In this document: positions 21,982-32,794 of the stretch, in pieces | Position numbering within the stretch: position 1 is the stretch's first letter | Layout: each line of letters opens with the position of its first letter | From: Pseudozyma flocculosa PF-1 | Lineage: Eukaryota; Basidiomycota; Ustilaginomycetes; Ustilaginales; Ustilaginaceae | Direction: 5' to 3' | NCBI RefSeq assembly: GCF_000417875.1 | Contig: NW_006920878.1 | Coordinates: forward strand, 235,279 to 299,278 | DNA: 64,000 bases | Notes under the pieces: model-generated | What the model was told of the DNA's origin: nothing | Databases searched by the model: none | What the model saw: only the letters and a program-made list of their open reading frames with translations | Position numbers and translations under genes: made by a program

Positions 21982-23923
21982 GCCTTGTGGCCACGGCCGA
22001 GCAACGCGACCCGCACCGAGATGTCCACGACGGGATGTTGATATTATCGAGGTCAGCAGGCTTTCACGTAACGTTCGGTAGCAGACGGTGCTGTCTCTCT
22101 TTCTCTTCTCAGTCTCGGCCGCTTATTTGAGCGCATTGGTTCAGATAGGAGATCGCAGCTGGCTCTGGATTCCAATAATGTTACCCGCCGATGCCGCCAT
22201 CCTTGAGCTGATATGTATCTGTATCCCTGCCTGTCTGGTCCTCGACCGCTCAGTCCCAAGCCCGACGGTCGGAACCCGACAAAGGCGCCGGCCGGATTCT
22301 TCGACGTCAGGCCTGTGCTCTTTGAAGTCAGGAGCGTGCAGCTGCAGCCTGTCGTACGAGAAACGGCCTCCGTGGCCGCTTGTTTTCCAGCTCGCGGGTG
22401 GGCAAAACGCCAAGAAAGCAGCCAAGGCTCAACCCACACTACTTTCTCACGCAGGCCGGCCGGCTGGTGGATCTGCATGCGCATGTCAACCCGTGCGGCC
22501 GTGCCGTCGTGCGTGCGCCGGAGGGCTCGGCGTGGCTCGTCAGTTCTCGCTTGACCCGGCAGATGCGCCCACCGTCGGCCCGATCGGGGCGATCCGCGCT
22601 TTGGGACGGGAAGACGCCGACGGGCGTAGATCCTAAGGGCGAGACGGAGCAAGCTGCCTTGCACTTACTGCGAATCCTTGGCAGCCGTGACCAGCAAGCA
22701 GCATCGAAGGGTTCGAGAGACCAGCAACGAGGAAGGAGCGAGGTTGGTGAGATTCCAGAGAGACACACCCATCCATCGCCTGCCCTCTCTCGCCTACCGG
22801 CCTACACCCCAACACCTCGTCGGAGGTCTGCCGGCACTACGCCTGCCATAGCGCCCTCTGGACCGGAACCTTGCAGGCCCCGGCCGGGCAGGGCGTAGCT
22901 TCGCCCGACGTCGTCTTGGCGCTGGCAGGCCATGCATGCAAGGCCGACTCGACCCAGGGCCCTGGTGCCGAGCCCAACCAAGTTGGGGTGCCGTACGGAG
23001 AGTGTCTGACGGCCGAGCGGGGCTTCTCTAGGGCAAAATTTCCGATCGATGTCTGCACACAAACCACGCGCGGCATGCCTGGCGCAGGTCTGCCAGGCAG
23101 GAAGGTGCGTATGTATACATGCACACACGCTTCTTGAACGGCGTCTTTCGGGCAGGGTGCAGAGAATCAGCTTGCTCGCTTGCTGCCTGCTTGCTTCGGG
23201 ACGTCGCGAACTGCTTTGTCTCGACTGGCAGGAAGTAGCGGGGGGGGGGGCACGCCGAGGCGGTCGACGTCTCCGCGGTTTTGGCCTCGTCCGATACCGC
23301 GACTTCGTGGCCTCGCTATCTCTCTCCGGACCTGCGCTTTCTCGCCACCCACTCTCCGTGGTCGGCTTGCTTGCTTGGCGTATGGCCATGCGCGATAAGA
23401 TTCGACCCGAGCAGCACGCAAACAGATAGGCCACAGGCTTGCTTGGCACTCAGCAGGCTACAGGTACGGTAGCCAGACAGGCGCGGCAGCCAGCACGGGG
23501 CAGACACGCACCCTCCTGCCTGGTGTGCCGATGTAGCTCGAATCCCGCGGTGCCTTCGGCGTCGAACCTCACCATGTCCTCGCCTGTCCCGGCTCATGCC
23601 AGCAGCTGCCTACCGCGCCCAGCCTGTCCCCTGCGTCCGGTCGCCGCGCTGACGGCCTGTTGGTCTCTTCCCAGCCGCGTCTTCATCCTCTTTCAGCCTC
23701 ACCACCACGTCCGATCCATCGCTACCGTCACTCTTACCCTTCTCATCCTTCTCTGGATCGTCGCTGATCCGACACGGTTGCTGTGCTCCTTTCCGACCTT
23801 ACGAGGGGCAGATTCCAATGTGATCCTCCCCTTCCAACACCCCCGCAGCCGATCAATCGCCGGGCGACTCTTCACCCTCCTCAGGGACGGCATCGCGCTT
23901 CATCTCATTCTCGCCTGCCTGGC
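21982..23923. other. Intergenic region, no supported gene
   Basis: About 1.9 kb between two genes on the same strand. It holds a 10-base G run at about 23240, CTTGCTTGC tracts near 23165-23200 and several open frames without recognisable domains. The last 250 bases are C/T-rich leader for the next gene. Confidence 0.4.
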
Positions 23924-25372
23924 ATGTCCCCGCACGCGATCGCTCCTATGCCGGCGCTCTTCGCTGCCCTCGCCGCCCTGCTGGTCTGCCTTGCGCCCGT
24001 GCTCCGCGTAGCGGCATACCAAGCCTTCCCCGAGAGCGATGCCAATCGCACCTTTGACACTACTTTCAGCATCAGCCCGCCGCCTGGCAGCGTCCCACCA
24101 CATCTCCGAGGCGCCACCTTCCAGCTCTACAACTACATCACGCCCGACTACGATCCCTCCCGCGTCCGCCGCGCCGTCATTGCGCTTCACGGTCTCGGCC
24201 GCGACGCCTGGGGCTACTTTGACCAGACCAACGAGGCGCTGCACAATGCCACCTCGCGCAGGGACCGCAAGAGCAAGCGTCCTCGCCTTGCCCGCGACGA
24301 GGTCGTCATCATGGCGCCCCTCTTCATGAACGACGAAGACCAAGGCGGCTTCCCGGTCGACGAACAGGGCAACCCCACCACCTCGGCGCTCGTATGGCCA
24401 AAGAACAAGTGGGCAGAGGGCGCAGACACCATCCTTCCCGCCACGATCTACGACGAAGACGGCGACGAGGTCTCTGCCCCGGGCATCTCGAGCTTCGAGG
24501 CGCTCGACGAGGTCATCCGCTACTTTTCCAACCAGAGCGTCTTTCCGAGGCTCAACACCATCATCATTGCTGGGCACAGGTACGTCCGCGGGTGATCACA
24601 GGTGGTAAGGATGTAGAAAAGTGTAGCGACGCCTGACCCCATGCCTTTCACGCTTGCACCTCCCTGTTTTCATCTATCTACCTCCTCGAACGGATCCCAC
24701 AGTCTTGGCGCCCAGATGGTTCAGCGCTACGCTCTGATAGGCTCGGTGCCTAGCGGCGAGACGCCGGTCCACTTTGTGGTCGCCAATCCGGGATCATTCG
24801 CCTACCTCAGTGATTGGCGCCCGCGCAACTACGCCGGGTGTCCAGAGACGTTCAACGCGTGGAAGTTTGGCCTGGGTAGCTACGGCCAGCGCTATCTTTC
24901 CGATTTCATATCGCAGTCGCTGGACACGTCCAACGACATCGAGAGCGTTGTGGCCAGGTACCGGCGGCGGGTCGTGTCTTACTTGTTCGGGTTGGCCGAC
25001 GACGGCCTCGGCGATACTGGCTGCGAAGCGCGCGCCCAGGGGCTCAACCACCTCAGTCGCGGACGCAACTTTGTCAAGCACCTCTCGGGGATGGACGACG
25101 GCTTCCCCGACACCCACTCGGTCGAATACATCCGAGGTGTGGCCCACGATGCGCTAGGCATGTTCACCAGCCGCGCCGGCCTAGAGCGCTTGTTCTACAT
25201 CAACCTCGACGGGACCGAGCTGCCCACGGCGGTCGGAGACGACGACAGGGGCATCAACCGCTGGCTATTCGAGCAGATGAACTCGGCATGCGGGGAGTCG
25301 ACCGGCACGACCACCGCGATCCTCTCGTCCATGATGGCGGCAGCGACGGCGTGGTGGCTGGTCTCGACGTGA
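23924..25372 (+). CDS. Secreted alpha/beta hydrolase, probably GPI-anchored
   Basis: Exons 23924-24579 and 24703-25372, joined across a 123-nt GTACGT...CACAG intron, give 441 residues. The intron splits the Ser codon of the nucleophile elbow, and splicing restores GHSLGAQ. The N-terminus MPALFAALAALLVCLAPVLRVAA is a signal peptide; the downstream Met (MPAL) would serve equally. AVIALHGLGRDAWGYFDQ is the oxyanion-side strand, and GVAHDALGMF is a likely catalytic His. There are several N-glycosylation sequons. The C-terminus ends with SACGES, a short spacer and AILSSMMAAATAWWLV, as in a GPI-attachment signal. Substrate is unknown; similar fungal proteins are annotated only as alpha/beta hydrolases. 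It should act at the cell surface or wall. Confidence 0.87.
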
Positions 25373-28300
25373 TCGGTCGTTTCCCTGGCAGCACAGCAGC
25401 ACAGCAGCCTGCGGACAGTGTGCCCGACGGCCTGTTCCGAGCTCTACTGCTCTTCGACTCATGGTTCAATGACATCTGTGCACCGTGGCACGGCCGCACA
25501 GGCATCGGGCTGAGACGAGTGCCTCCGCATCACTCACACCGTCGTGTCCCCGTCCGTTGACGCCGTGTGTGTCGCTCGAGGAGGGAGCTCTCTGGCCATC
25601 GCGGTTTGCCCGTGACCGCTTCGACATCCGCACCAACAGCGCTGCGCCTTGATGAGCCATGCCTGCGGTTGCAATGACCGAAGGGGCCGACGAGCGAGAA
25701 GGCCCGGCATGCGCTCCTACCACTGGCTTCTGTATCGACGGGCGACGCTACCCCGCGCTTTTCTCGCGTCCATGCGCAGGACTCGATGCTCGCCGAGAGG
25801 TACAGAACGGGTCCCAACGCACTGGTCCACGCGGCACGGCAGAACCGCACGCTGATCTCGTCCCATTGCGCCGATTGGAGAGCGGCAGGCAAGCGAACAG
25901 CGTGGGGAAGGCGGGTCGGTGGCCAGCCAGAGGCGATGGCTGCCTTTCTTGACTTGTTCAGCGGTCAGAGTGGACGTGCAACGTAGTCCCGTCCACCTTG
26001 AGGAGCCCGAGGGAGCGGCGGTGCGGAGCGCCGAACCTTATTTCGCGCTTCGTCTACCGCCCTGGGCCGAGCGGTGCGCTGTCGGCTCAGCGCTCTCGTC
26101 TCGCTGCCTCTTTTGTTCTCTACAGACCTCCAGCATGGTACCCAGTCTCTGTGTGGGGAGACGTGAGCGGGGAAGTACTGTAACTGGCGCCTCGTCCTCT
26201 CGTTCCGTCTTCTCATGCTTCTGTTAGCCGCTCCCCGCTTCAATTCAGCCGCGGCATGTACATCTGTAGGTCCAACGCCCCTGTCCCCGCGCTCTGGTGT
26301 CAGCATGAAGGTAGATTGCCGCCCAGCTCGACAGGATCGACGAATCCTGCCCTGCCTCGGAGAGTGGGCATATATCAGAGCTACCCCACGTCCCATCCTG
26401 ATTGCCTTTCTATGCTGGGGTACCCGTGGGCCGTATACAGACGTGGGGCGCCTACGGGTGCCAGCGCACAAGCCCAGATGCAAAGATTCACAGCAGAGTA
26501 GTGCAGTAGCGGTGTCAATACAGATCATACCCAATATGAGCTTCGCTGTGACCGTCTTCGCCTTCTTCGTCTAGCGCTCGATACCTAGACGAGCGGCAGA
26601 AGCGATGGTCAGGCCAGGCTCGAGACTGCAGAAGCCGGCCGTTCCGCGGACGTGCCGCGGTCGGTCGTCGGTTCTGGGCTTCAGCCGGCGGCGGATGCGC
26701 CCGCGCCGGCGCTAGTTCCGGCAGAGTGGGTACGTACATACTGCAACATGAGGCCCGTGGCATCCAGGTCTGCAGCCGTGCCTGTTGGTGACCGCCGTCT
26801 TGGCGGCCGAGGGGGGCAGTTTCCGGCAACACTTGAACATCACCTGCCGAGCTGAGCAGCATCTTCTCGGAACAAGGCCCTCCGATGAGGGTGGGCGCGC
26901 TGGCGGTACTTGACCCTACTCACGCAGCGTAAGTACAAGTCGAAGGTGCTGAAGCGGGGAGCCAACGCCGATGATCGCCGCCGGCGCGCTTGCCCCTGCG
27001 TAGGAGACGCAACGCCCAGCTTTTGCTTGTCGACCGCCCAACGAATGCAGCTTCAAACGTACCGCTAGACTGCGAAGTGTTGGCTTGCGCAAAGGAATCG
27101 TCGTCCATGGCCTCGCAGTCAACAGGTGACCGCGAAGACTTCAGGCAACCTCCTGCACTTCAGCAAGCGTGATGGGTGTCCTTCCTGCGAAGTCGTCCGC
27201 TGCTCATCCCGTCGGCGCTTGCGTCGCGCGCCACCCATGACTCCATCCTCGTACGCGCTCGATTCCTGTCACACCAAGACTCGTAGGAGCCCTGCACGCC
27301 TCCGAATCCGCCTCTCAATCCTCGCTTCCTGCTTGATCTGGCCGATACCGCGGAAGTTTCGAAGCCCGGCGACAATTTCCATTTCATGTCTGCCTAGACT
27401 GATGCACAGCTCAGCCCGCAGATACAACATCGCGACCGACATCGCGGCTTCCGGTGCCAAGGTCTTACATCGATGTCGCAGCAAAAACGCAAGGTGCAGT
27501 GCCGGTACACAAAGCCTCAGCTGGCATCACCCCGATCCTGCACAGGTCTCGTCTACCGTGGCCACGAGGCATACAGACACATATGTAGGTGCTCGAGGCG
27601 AGGCAAGACTGGCTACAGTAATTAGACAGTCACGGGGATGAGCGCGTTTTGGTCGTTCTCTACCGCACATCCTCCGACTCTCTATGGCCTGGCGCACTCG
27701 ATCCGCTTCGCTTGCCATGATCGAGTCCTCCTTCCCACGGGGGAATCTGCTCGGTCAGGCTTCCTTCAGACCAGTCCCGGTTCACCTTTCTTCCATACCG
27801 CGCGCGTTTCTTCTGATTCCCGCTTCTTGACGGGTGGTTCAAGCGAGTGCCAACCAGAATTCCATCGACTCAATCGCTACGACCGCTCTGATTCGTTGTG
27901 CCTTGATGCATGGCGCTGCGCGTACGCCCGCTTCCGTCGCCGACTTCCCCGTCAACGCGCCCAGCAGCATGCGTATGTACGTAGTTCTCCGGCGGCATCG
28001 GCACGCCCGCTCCCCTTCCAACCTGGCCTGGCCTGTTGCGCATCAACAGCACCTGTCAACCGGGCGTCCGCGTGCAGAGGGACCCGTTTGCAGATCATCG
28101 CGCACCCAGGGAAGCAGCGTTAAGCTTGCTCCAGACAGATGAACCCGCCAAACGAGCTCCCCAGCCGCCTGCTTGTGCGATGAAGGCTGCCCAGCCCGCG
28201 TCGAGGTCTTCGCGCAGCGCTGCTCCGGTGCAGCGCCCCTAACGAGCGGCACAGCGACACGAAAGCCGGTACTGTACTCCCCCGCGCTCTGTGACCATCG

Positions 28301-28761
28301 ACCATCACTGTGTTCTGTCTTCGGCCTACTTGCTAACCCCCGCGCCGAGGAAGGCCCGCCGTCGCTGTCGACGCAGTACAGCAGCGTCTTGGCCGACCGC
28401 GGCCGCCGTTGCCACCGATGCCGCCGAACGGCACGAGGACGTCCCAACGGCATCTGCCACCGCGCCGGTGCAGCCTTCGCGGCAAGTTTGCGCTGTGGCG
28501 GGATCCTGTCCATCCTCCTCGAGCCCCCACGGTCCATCTGCAGTCGGCCTGAGGGGCTTCGAAGGCACTCCTCAGCTAGCAAGCAAACGTATAAGAGGGC
28601 TCCTCCCAAGGCACATCATCGAGTCCTGTCTCCCCATCATCCTCTTCTCCAGCCAACATCACTGCAGCCTGGCGCTCATCCCAAAGCTCTCGAACGATTC
28701 GTTCAGCTCGATACCATACTCTCTGCTCCTTTCTCCAACATAACCTCCTCCGCTGCCCAAG
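25373..28761. other. 3.4-kb gene-poor interval, no supported gene
   Basis: The longest stretch outside the repeat island without a gene I can support. Codon-like composition is weak on both strands, frames are short, and none shows a signal peptide with a recognisable domain. It lies between two secreted-protein genes. Small secreted proteins or noncoding RNA cannot be excluded. The last 170 bases form the polygalacturonase promoter. Confidence 0.4.
28590..28597 (+). promoter_or_regulatory. TATA box of the polygalacturonase gene
   Basis: TATAAGAG lies 172 bases upstream of the polygalacturonase start, followed by a C/T-rich leader. It is a good match to a TATA box in a region otherwise poor in AT. 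Confidence 0.5.
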
Positions 28762-29847
28762 ATGGTCAAGCTCTCGCTCTCTTTCGTCTTCCTTGCCCTG
28801 TCGTCGTACGCCTACGCCGCCGGAACCACCTGCACCTTTAAGACGGTGGCGCAGGTCAACGCCGGTAAGGCCAAGTGCGACAAGATCGTGCTGGACAACA
28901 TCGTCGTCCCCGCCAAGACGACGCTCGACCTCACCGGTCTTAGGGCGGGCACGCAGGTCGTGTTCTCCGGCAAGACCACCTTCGGCTTCGCCCCGTGGAG
29001 CAAGGACAACTTCCTCATCGCCATCGACGGCACCCGCATCACCGTCACCGAGACGCCCGGATCCGTCATTGACTGCGGCGGAGAGCGCTGGTGGGACGGC
29101 AAGGGCTCCAACGGCGGCACGGAAAAGCCCAAGTTCTTTTCGGCCCACAAGCTGACCGACAGCCACATCGGACCGCTCCACATCAAGAACACGCCGATCC
29201 AGGCTTTCAGCATCAACGGCGTCAACGGCCTCACCCTCGACGGCATCAACATGGACAACTCGCTCGGAGACGTCAAGGGCGGCCACAACACCGACGCCTT
29301 CGACATCGGCTCGTCGACCGGCGTCTTCATCACCAACGCCGTCGTCAAGAACCAGGACGACTGCCTCGCCGTCAACAGCGGCAAGAACATCCTCTTCTCC
29401 AACGGCGACTGCTCCGGCGGCCACGGCCTCTCGATCGGCAGCGTCGGCGGACGCTCGGACAACACCGTCGACGGCGTCCGCATCGAGCACTCCAGGATCA
29501 GCAACTCGGACAACGGCGTCCGCATCAAGAGCGTCGAGGGCGCTAAGGGTCTTATCAACAACGTCACCTACACCGACATCACCCTCTCCAACATCGCCAA
29601 GTACGGAATCGACATCCAACAGGACTACCAGAACGGCGGCCCGAGTGGCACCCCGACCAACGGCGTCAAGATCACCAACATCAACATCAACAACGTCAAG
29701 GGCAGCGTCGCGTCCAAGGCGACCCCGATCTACCTCCTTTGCGGCGAGGGAAGCTGCACCAACTGGAAGTGGAGCGGCAACAGCATCTCGGGCGGCGTCC
29801 CCAAGCCCAACAGCTGCAAGAACTTCCCGAAGCCCGCTTCGTGCTGA
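28762..29847 (+). CDS. Secreted GH28 endopolygalacturonase
   Basis: Intronless, 361 residues. It hydrolyses internal alpha-1,4 bonds of homogalacturonan outside the cell. The first 19-20 residues (MVKLSLSFVFLALSSYAYA) are a signal peptide. GH28 catalytic motifs are all present in order: NTDAFD, QDDCLAVNSG with two Asp, GGHGLSIGSVGG with the His, and RIK. Conserved Cys pairs at the N-terminus (TCTF, KCDK) and C-terminus (LLCGEGSC, SC) fit the disulphides of fungal endo-enzymes. The length is standard, with no carbohydrate-binding module. A TATA box is visible 172 bases upstream, consistent with an inducible gene. A 581-codon frame on the opposite strand is its antisense shadow. Confidence 0.97.
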   Translation: MVKLSLSFVFLALSSYAYAAGTTCTFKTVAQVNAGKAKCDKIVLDNIVVPAKTTLDLTGLRAGTQVVFSGKTTFGFAPWSKDNFLIAIDGTRITVTETPGSVIDCGGERWWDGKGSNGGTEKPKFFSAHKLTDSHIGPLHIKNTPIQAFSINGVNGLTLDGINMDNSLGDVKGGHNTDAFDIGSSTGVFITNAVVKNQDDCLAVNSGKNILFSNGDCSGGHGLSIGSVGGRSDNTVDGVRIEHSRISNSDNGVRIKSVEGAKGLINNVTYTDITLSNIAKYGIDIQQDYQNGGPSGTPTNGVKITNININNVKGSVASKATPIYLLCGEGSCTNWKWSGNSISGGVPKPNSCKNFPKPASC

Positions 29848-30756
29848 TCGCCCGTTGCCGTCCCCAAAGGAGCTCCTCAGCTCTCCGAGACGGGAAGTGG
29901 CCGCAATTACCGAGAGCTTCCCGTCCGCGGACGGTCGCCGGCCGGAAGTTTTCGCCTTGTCTTCTCTATCACACCCACACTCGTTTGTCCTTGACCTTTC
30001 ACTGATTTGCGGAACGGAGCCATTCTTCATCCTTTGAAAACGGAATCCACTCAATGTGGTTATGCATAGCCTCGCGGGGAGGCGGATTGTGCTTCCCCTC
30101 GTCGGCACGAAGGTGGTGCGGGCCGGTGTATATTCGGTGGCAGTGTCGCAGCTGACTGAACTGTAGGCTTGACCTGCAGATGCTCGAGCGGTGACCCTAC
30201 TTGGAGGGAGAAGACGATAGGAGGGGAAGCCCATAGCCGGTGAGGAGGAAGCTGCGTGGCGGGATGCTCCAGACGCAGCCACGTGATCCAAGAATGTGGC
30301 CGAAGAACAAAGCTCGGGCAAAGAACGTGGGTGGGCGTTGCATCATTGAGATCATGTGCTCTGCCGATGTAGGGCTGCAGGCGTTGCAAATCCATGTCAT
30401 GATCGTCAGGCGGTGGCGTTGTAGGACGGCAAAGAAGAAGCTGGTGTCAATCAGGCAAATATTATTGGTGGTCACCCCATCATGAAAAGCCACGCGAGGC
30501 GCCGTATCCGACCCGTGCAGTGCACTGCCTGGCCTAACCTGGCAGGACGGCGTGTCGACCGACACATCGCCTGCTCATTCTCCCGACCGCATGGCGCGCC
30601 CGATTAATTCTCGTCGGCGCCGATGACGCCGGCTGATCGCCCACCCACCCTTAATCCCCGACTCCGGCGTCCTCATCGGCCTCTTACCACCTGGCCACCT
30701 GGGGTCGAACCTGCCGTCCTCTCGATCGATCCCGCCATCATTATCTTGCCGCCGAC
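29848..30756. other. Intergenic region
   Basis: About 0.9 kb between two genes on the same strand, relatively AT-richer near 30000-30060, as expected of a 3' UTR. No gene is seen. Confidence 0.45.
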
Positions 30757-32554
30757 ATGCTTCCTTCAAACATGAGGTCGACGCTCACAAGGCGCTTGAT
30801 GGCTTCGATCGCCGCACCGCCGAGGATATCGACTTCCCGCGCCACTGCCGTCTCCATCTCTGCACGCAACCATGCTGCCGTCTCTCAAGCACAACGGGCA
30901 GCCCTCCCTCGGTTTTTTCCCCACCGAATGAGCTATGCCACCGAGGCTCACAGCAGCGACGCACGCTCGACATGTGGGCCATCTTGCGATCAGGACCATC
31001 ATCACGCCACTTCGCCCTCGCCCTCGTCTTCGGGTCCCGACGACACGCTGTCTCGTCTCCTCCCCAGCAACAGCCACGTCCATCTATCCATGCCTCTTGA
31101 GCTGGCCAGGGGCACGATCAGCACCACCCTCAACCACCTTCGCTCCGCTCCGGACATCTCCAACCTCCAAGAGCGCGTCGCGGCGCAGAGCAGAGTCGAC
31201 GACGAAATCAAACGCTCCCTAATGGCCGCCGGACATACCGCTTCGGATCTCACCTCTCTCGCCAACGTGCTGCTTGCAGCATCGCAGGACCCTCGGCGGC
31301 AGCCCATCGCCTTCCGCCTCTTCGAAATCGCCTATGGACCTTCATCCCTTGTCGCCACCTTCCAGCTTCCCGCTGAACAAAGGCAGAGGATCAGGGAGGA
31401 GGCTCGGACACGCGCCCGGCCCGGAGATGCGCAGGACGCACAGGTCACCCAGCAGGGCTGGTGGGACGACGAGGCCGGATACAGCTGGGCTGGCATGATC
31501 CTCTCCAACGCGGCTCCCCCACCGCCCAACCCGGCCCACCTGCGCGAGCGGCATGAAGAGGCCATCGAGACTTACCGTCGCCTGGCCGAGCGCGGCAACG
31601 CCAACGGTAAACTCGGGCTGGGTCGCCTTCTCCAGGCCCAGGCCGTCAGCGGGCGGCTGGACGCACATACCAAAGACAAGGTGGTGCAGCGCGTCCTCCA
31701 GCTCTGGCGCGAAGCCGGCGAGGCGGGCAACGCAGAGGCATGGTACGAGCTGGGTACCGTTCACCTGGGCGGTGCATCGGTTGCGGTCGATGAGAGCGAG
31801 GCGGAGCGATGCTTCGTCAAGGGCGCTGATCTGGGTGAGTACGAAGTCGGCCGCCTTTCTACCTGAAGAAACATCGACTGACTCTCCGCACTGCTGATCT
31901 CCTCTCGCTCGATGATGCTGTCGGGACACAGGCCACGCTGGCTCGCACTACGCGCTGGGCGTGCTCTACATGCGCCTTGCAAAGCCCGTTCAGGCCCACG
32001 AGCATTTCCACGCCGCAGCGGAGCGAGGCGATGTTCAGTCGCAGTACAATCTGGGACTTCACTACCTGCTGCAACCTTCGCTCCATCTTCAGTCTGCCGC
32101 GCTCGTCGATGGAAGCAAGACGTTGCACCAGTTGCACGAGGAGCGATGGGGCGTCAAGCCAGACGACGTCCTCGCCCGCCTTTGGTTCGAAAGGGCCAGC
32201 GCCGCGCACTTTGCTCCGGCACTGATGAACCTAGCGGCGCTGCTGCACGAAGGTCGGGGCAATCCTCCGCCACCATCCACATCTTCGTCGTCGTCGAAGG
32301 ACAGCGTGGCAGAGACGGCCAGCGGTGCGACTCACCTGACGCGCAGCCAGCAGCTGCAGTATTCCGCTGCTCTGTACGCCAAGGTGGTCTCGATGGGCAG
32401 CGTCTCTTCCTCGCTTCCAGGCAGCAATGCAGGAGGCGGCGGTCTCGCTCGATTCGGACTCGATCGAGAGAGTGCCGAGGCCATGGTCAAGCTTGCCAAC
32501 GAGGAGATGGAGAAGGTCAACAAGGCTCTGCAGGAGATGCAGGGAGAGGCATAG
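30757..32554 (+). CDS. Sel1-like repeat protein, possibly mitochondrial
   Basis: Exons 30757-31834 and 31932-32554, joined across a 97-nt GTGAGT...CACAG intron, give 566 residues. Sel1/TPR-like helical repeats occupy about residues 265-470: AIETYRRLAERGNANGKLGL, AWYELGTVHLGG followed by AERCFVKGADLGHAGSHYAL, then HFHAAAERGDVQSQYNLGLHY and WFERASAAHFAPALMNLAAL. The intron splits a Gly codon inside one repeat. The N-terminus is rich in Arg, Ser and Ala and poor in acids (MRSTLTRRLMASIAAPPRIS), like a mitochondrial presequence. Two starts are possible, at 30757 and 30772. Such repeats act as protein-binding scaffolds; the partner is unknown. A short C-terminal helix (MVKLANEEMEKVNKALQEMQ) may form a coiled coil. 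Confidence 0.87.
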
Positions 32555-32794
32555 CATGAGCGCATCGGCGATGTCGACGTCCACGCAGCGCGCAGACAAG
32601 GCGGGGCAGGTCAGCACGGCACGGCAGCTCACCAGCCTAGCGCACCTTCTTCGGATGGCTCGAGGCAACGACGGCGAGCACGCGCACGGCATTGAGAAGC
32701 ATAGAGGGTATCGAACAAAGTCTTGCAAAGATGAATAGACATGGAAAAGAGGCCGAAAGCCGGGTTGCGACGAAAAGAAGGTGATCAGACACGC

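Noticed and set aside
28576..30321. 581-codon minus-strand frame over the polygalacturonase
   Set aside because: Antisense shadow of an intronless, strongly biased gene; its Val/Asp/Ala-rich translation has no recognisable domain.
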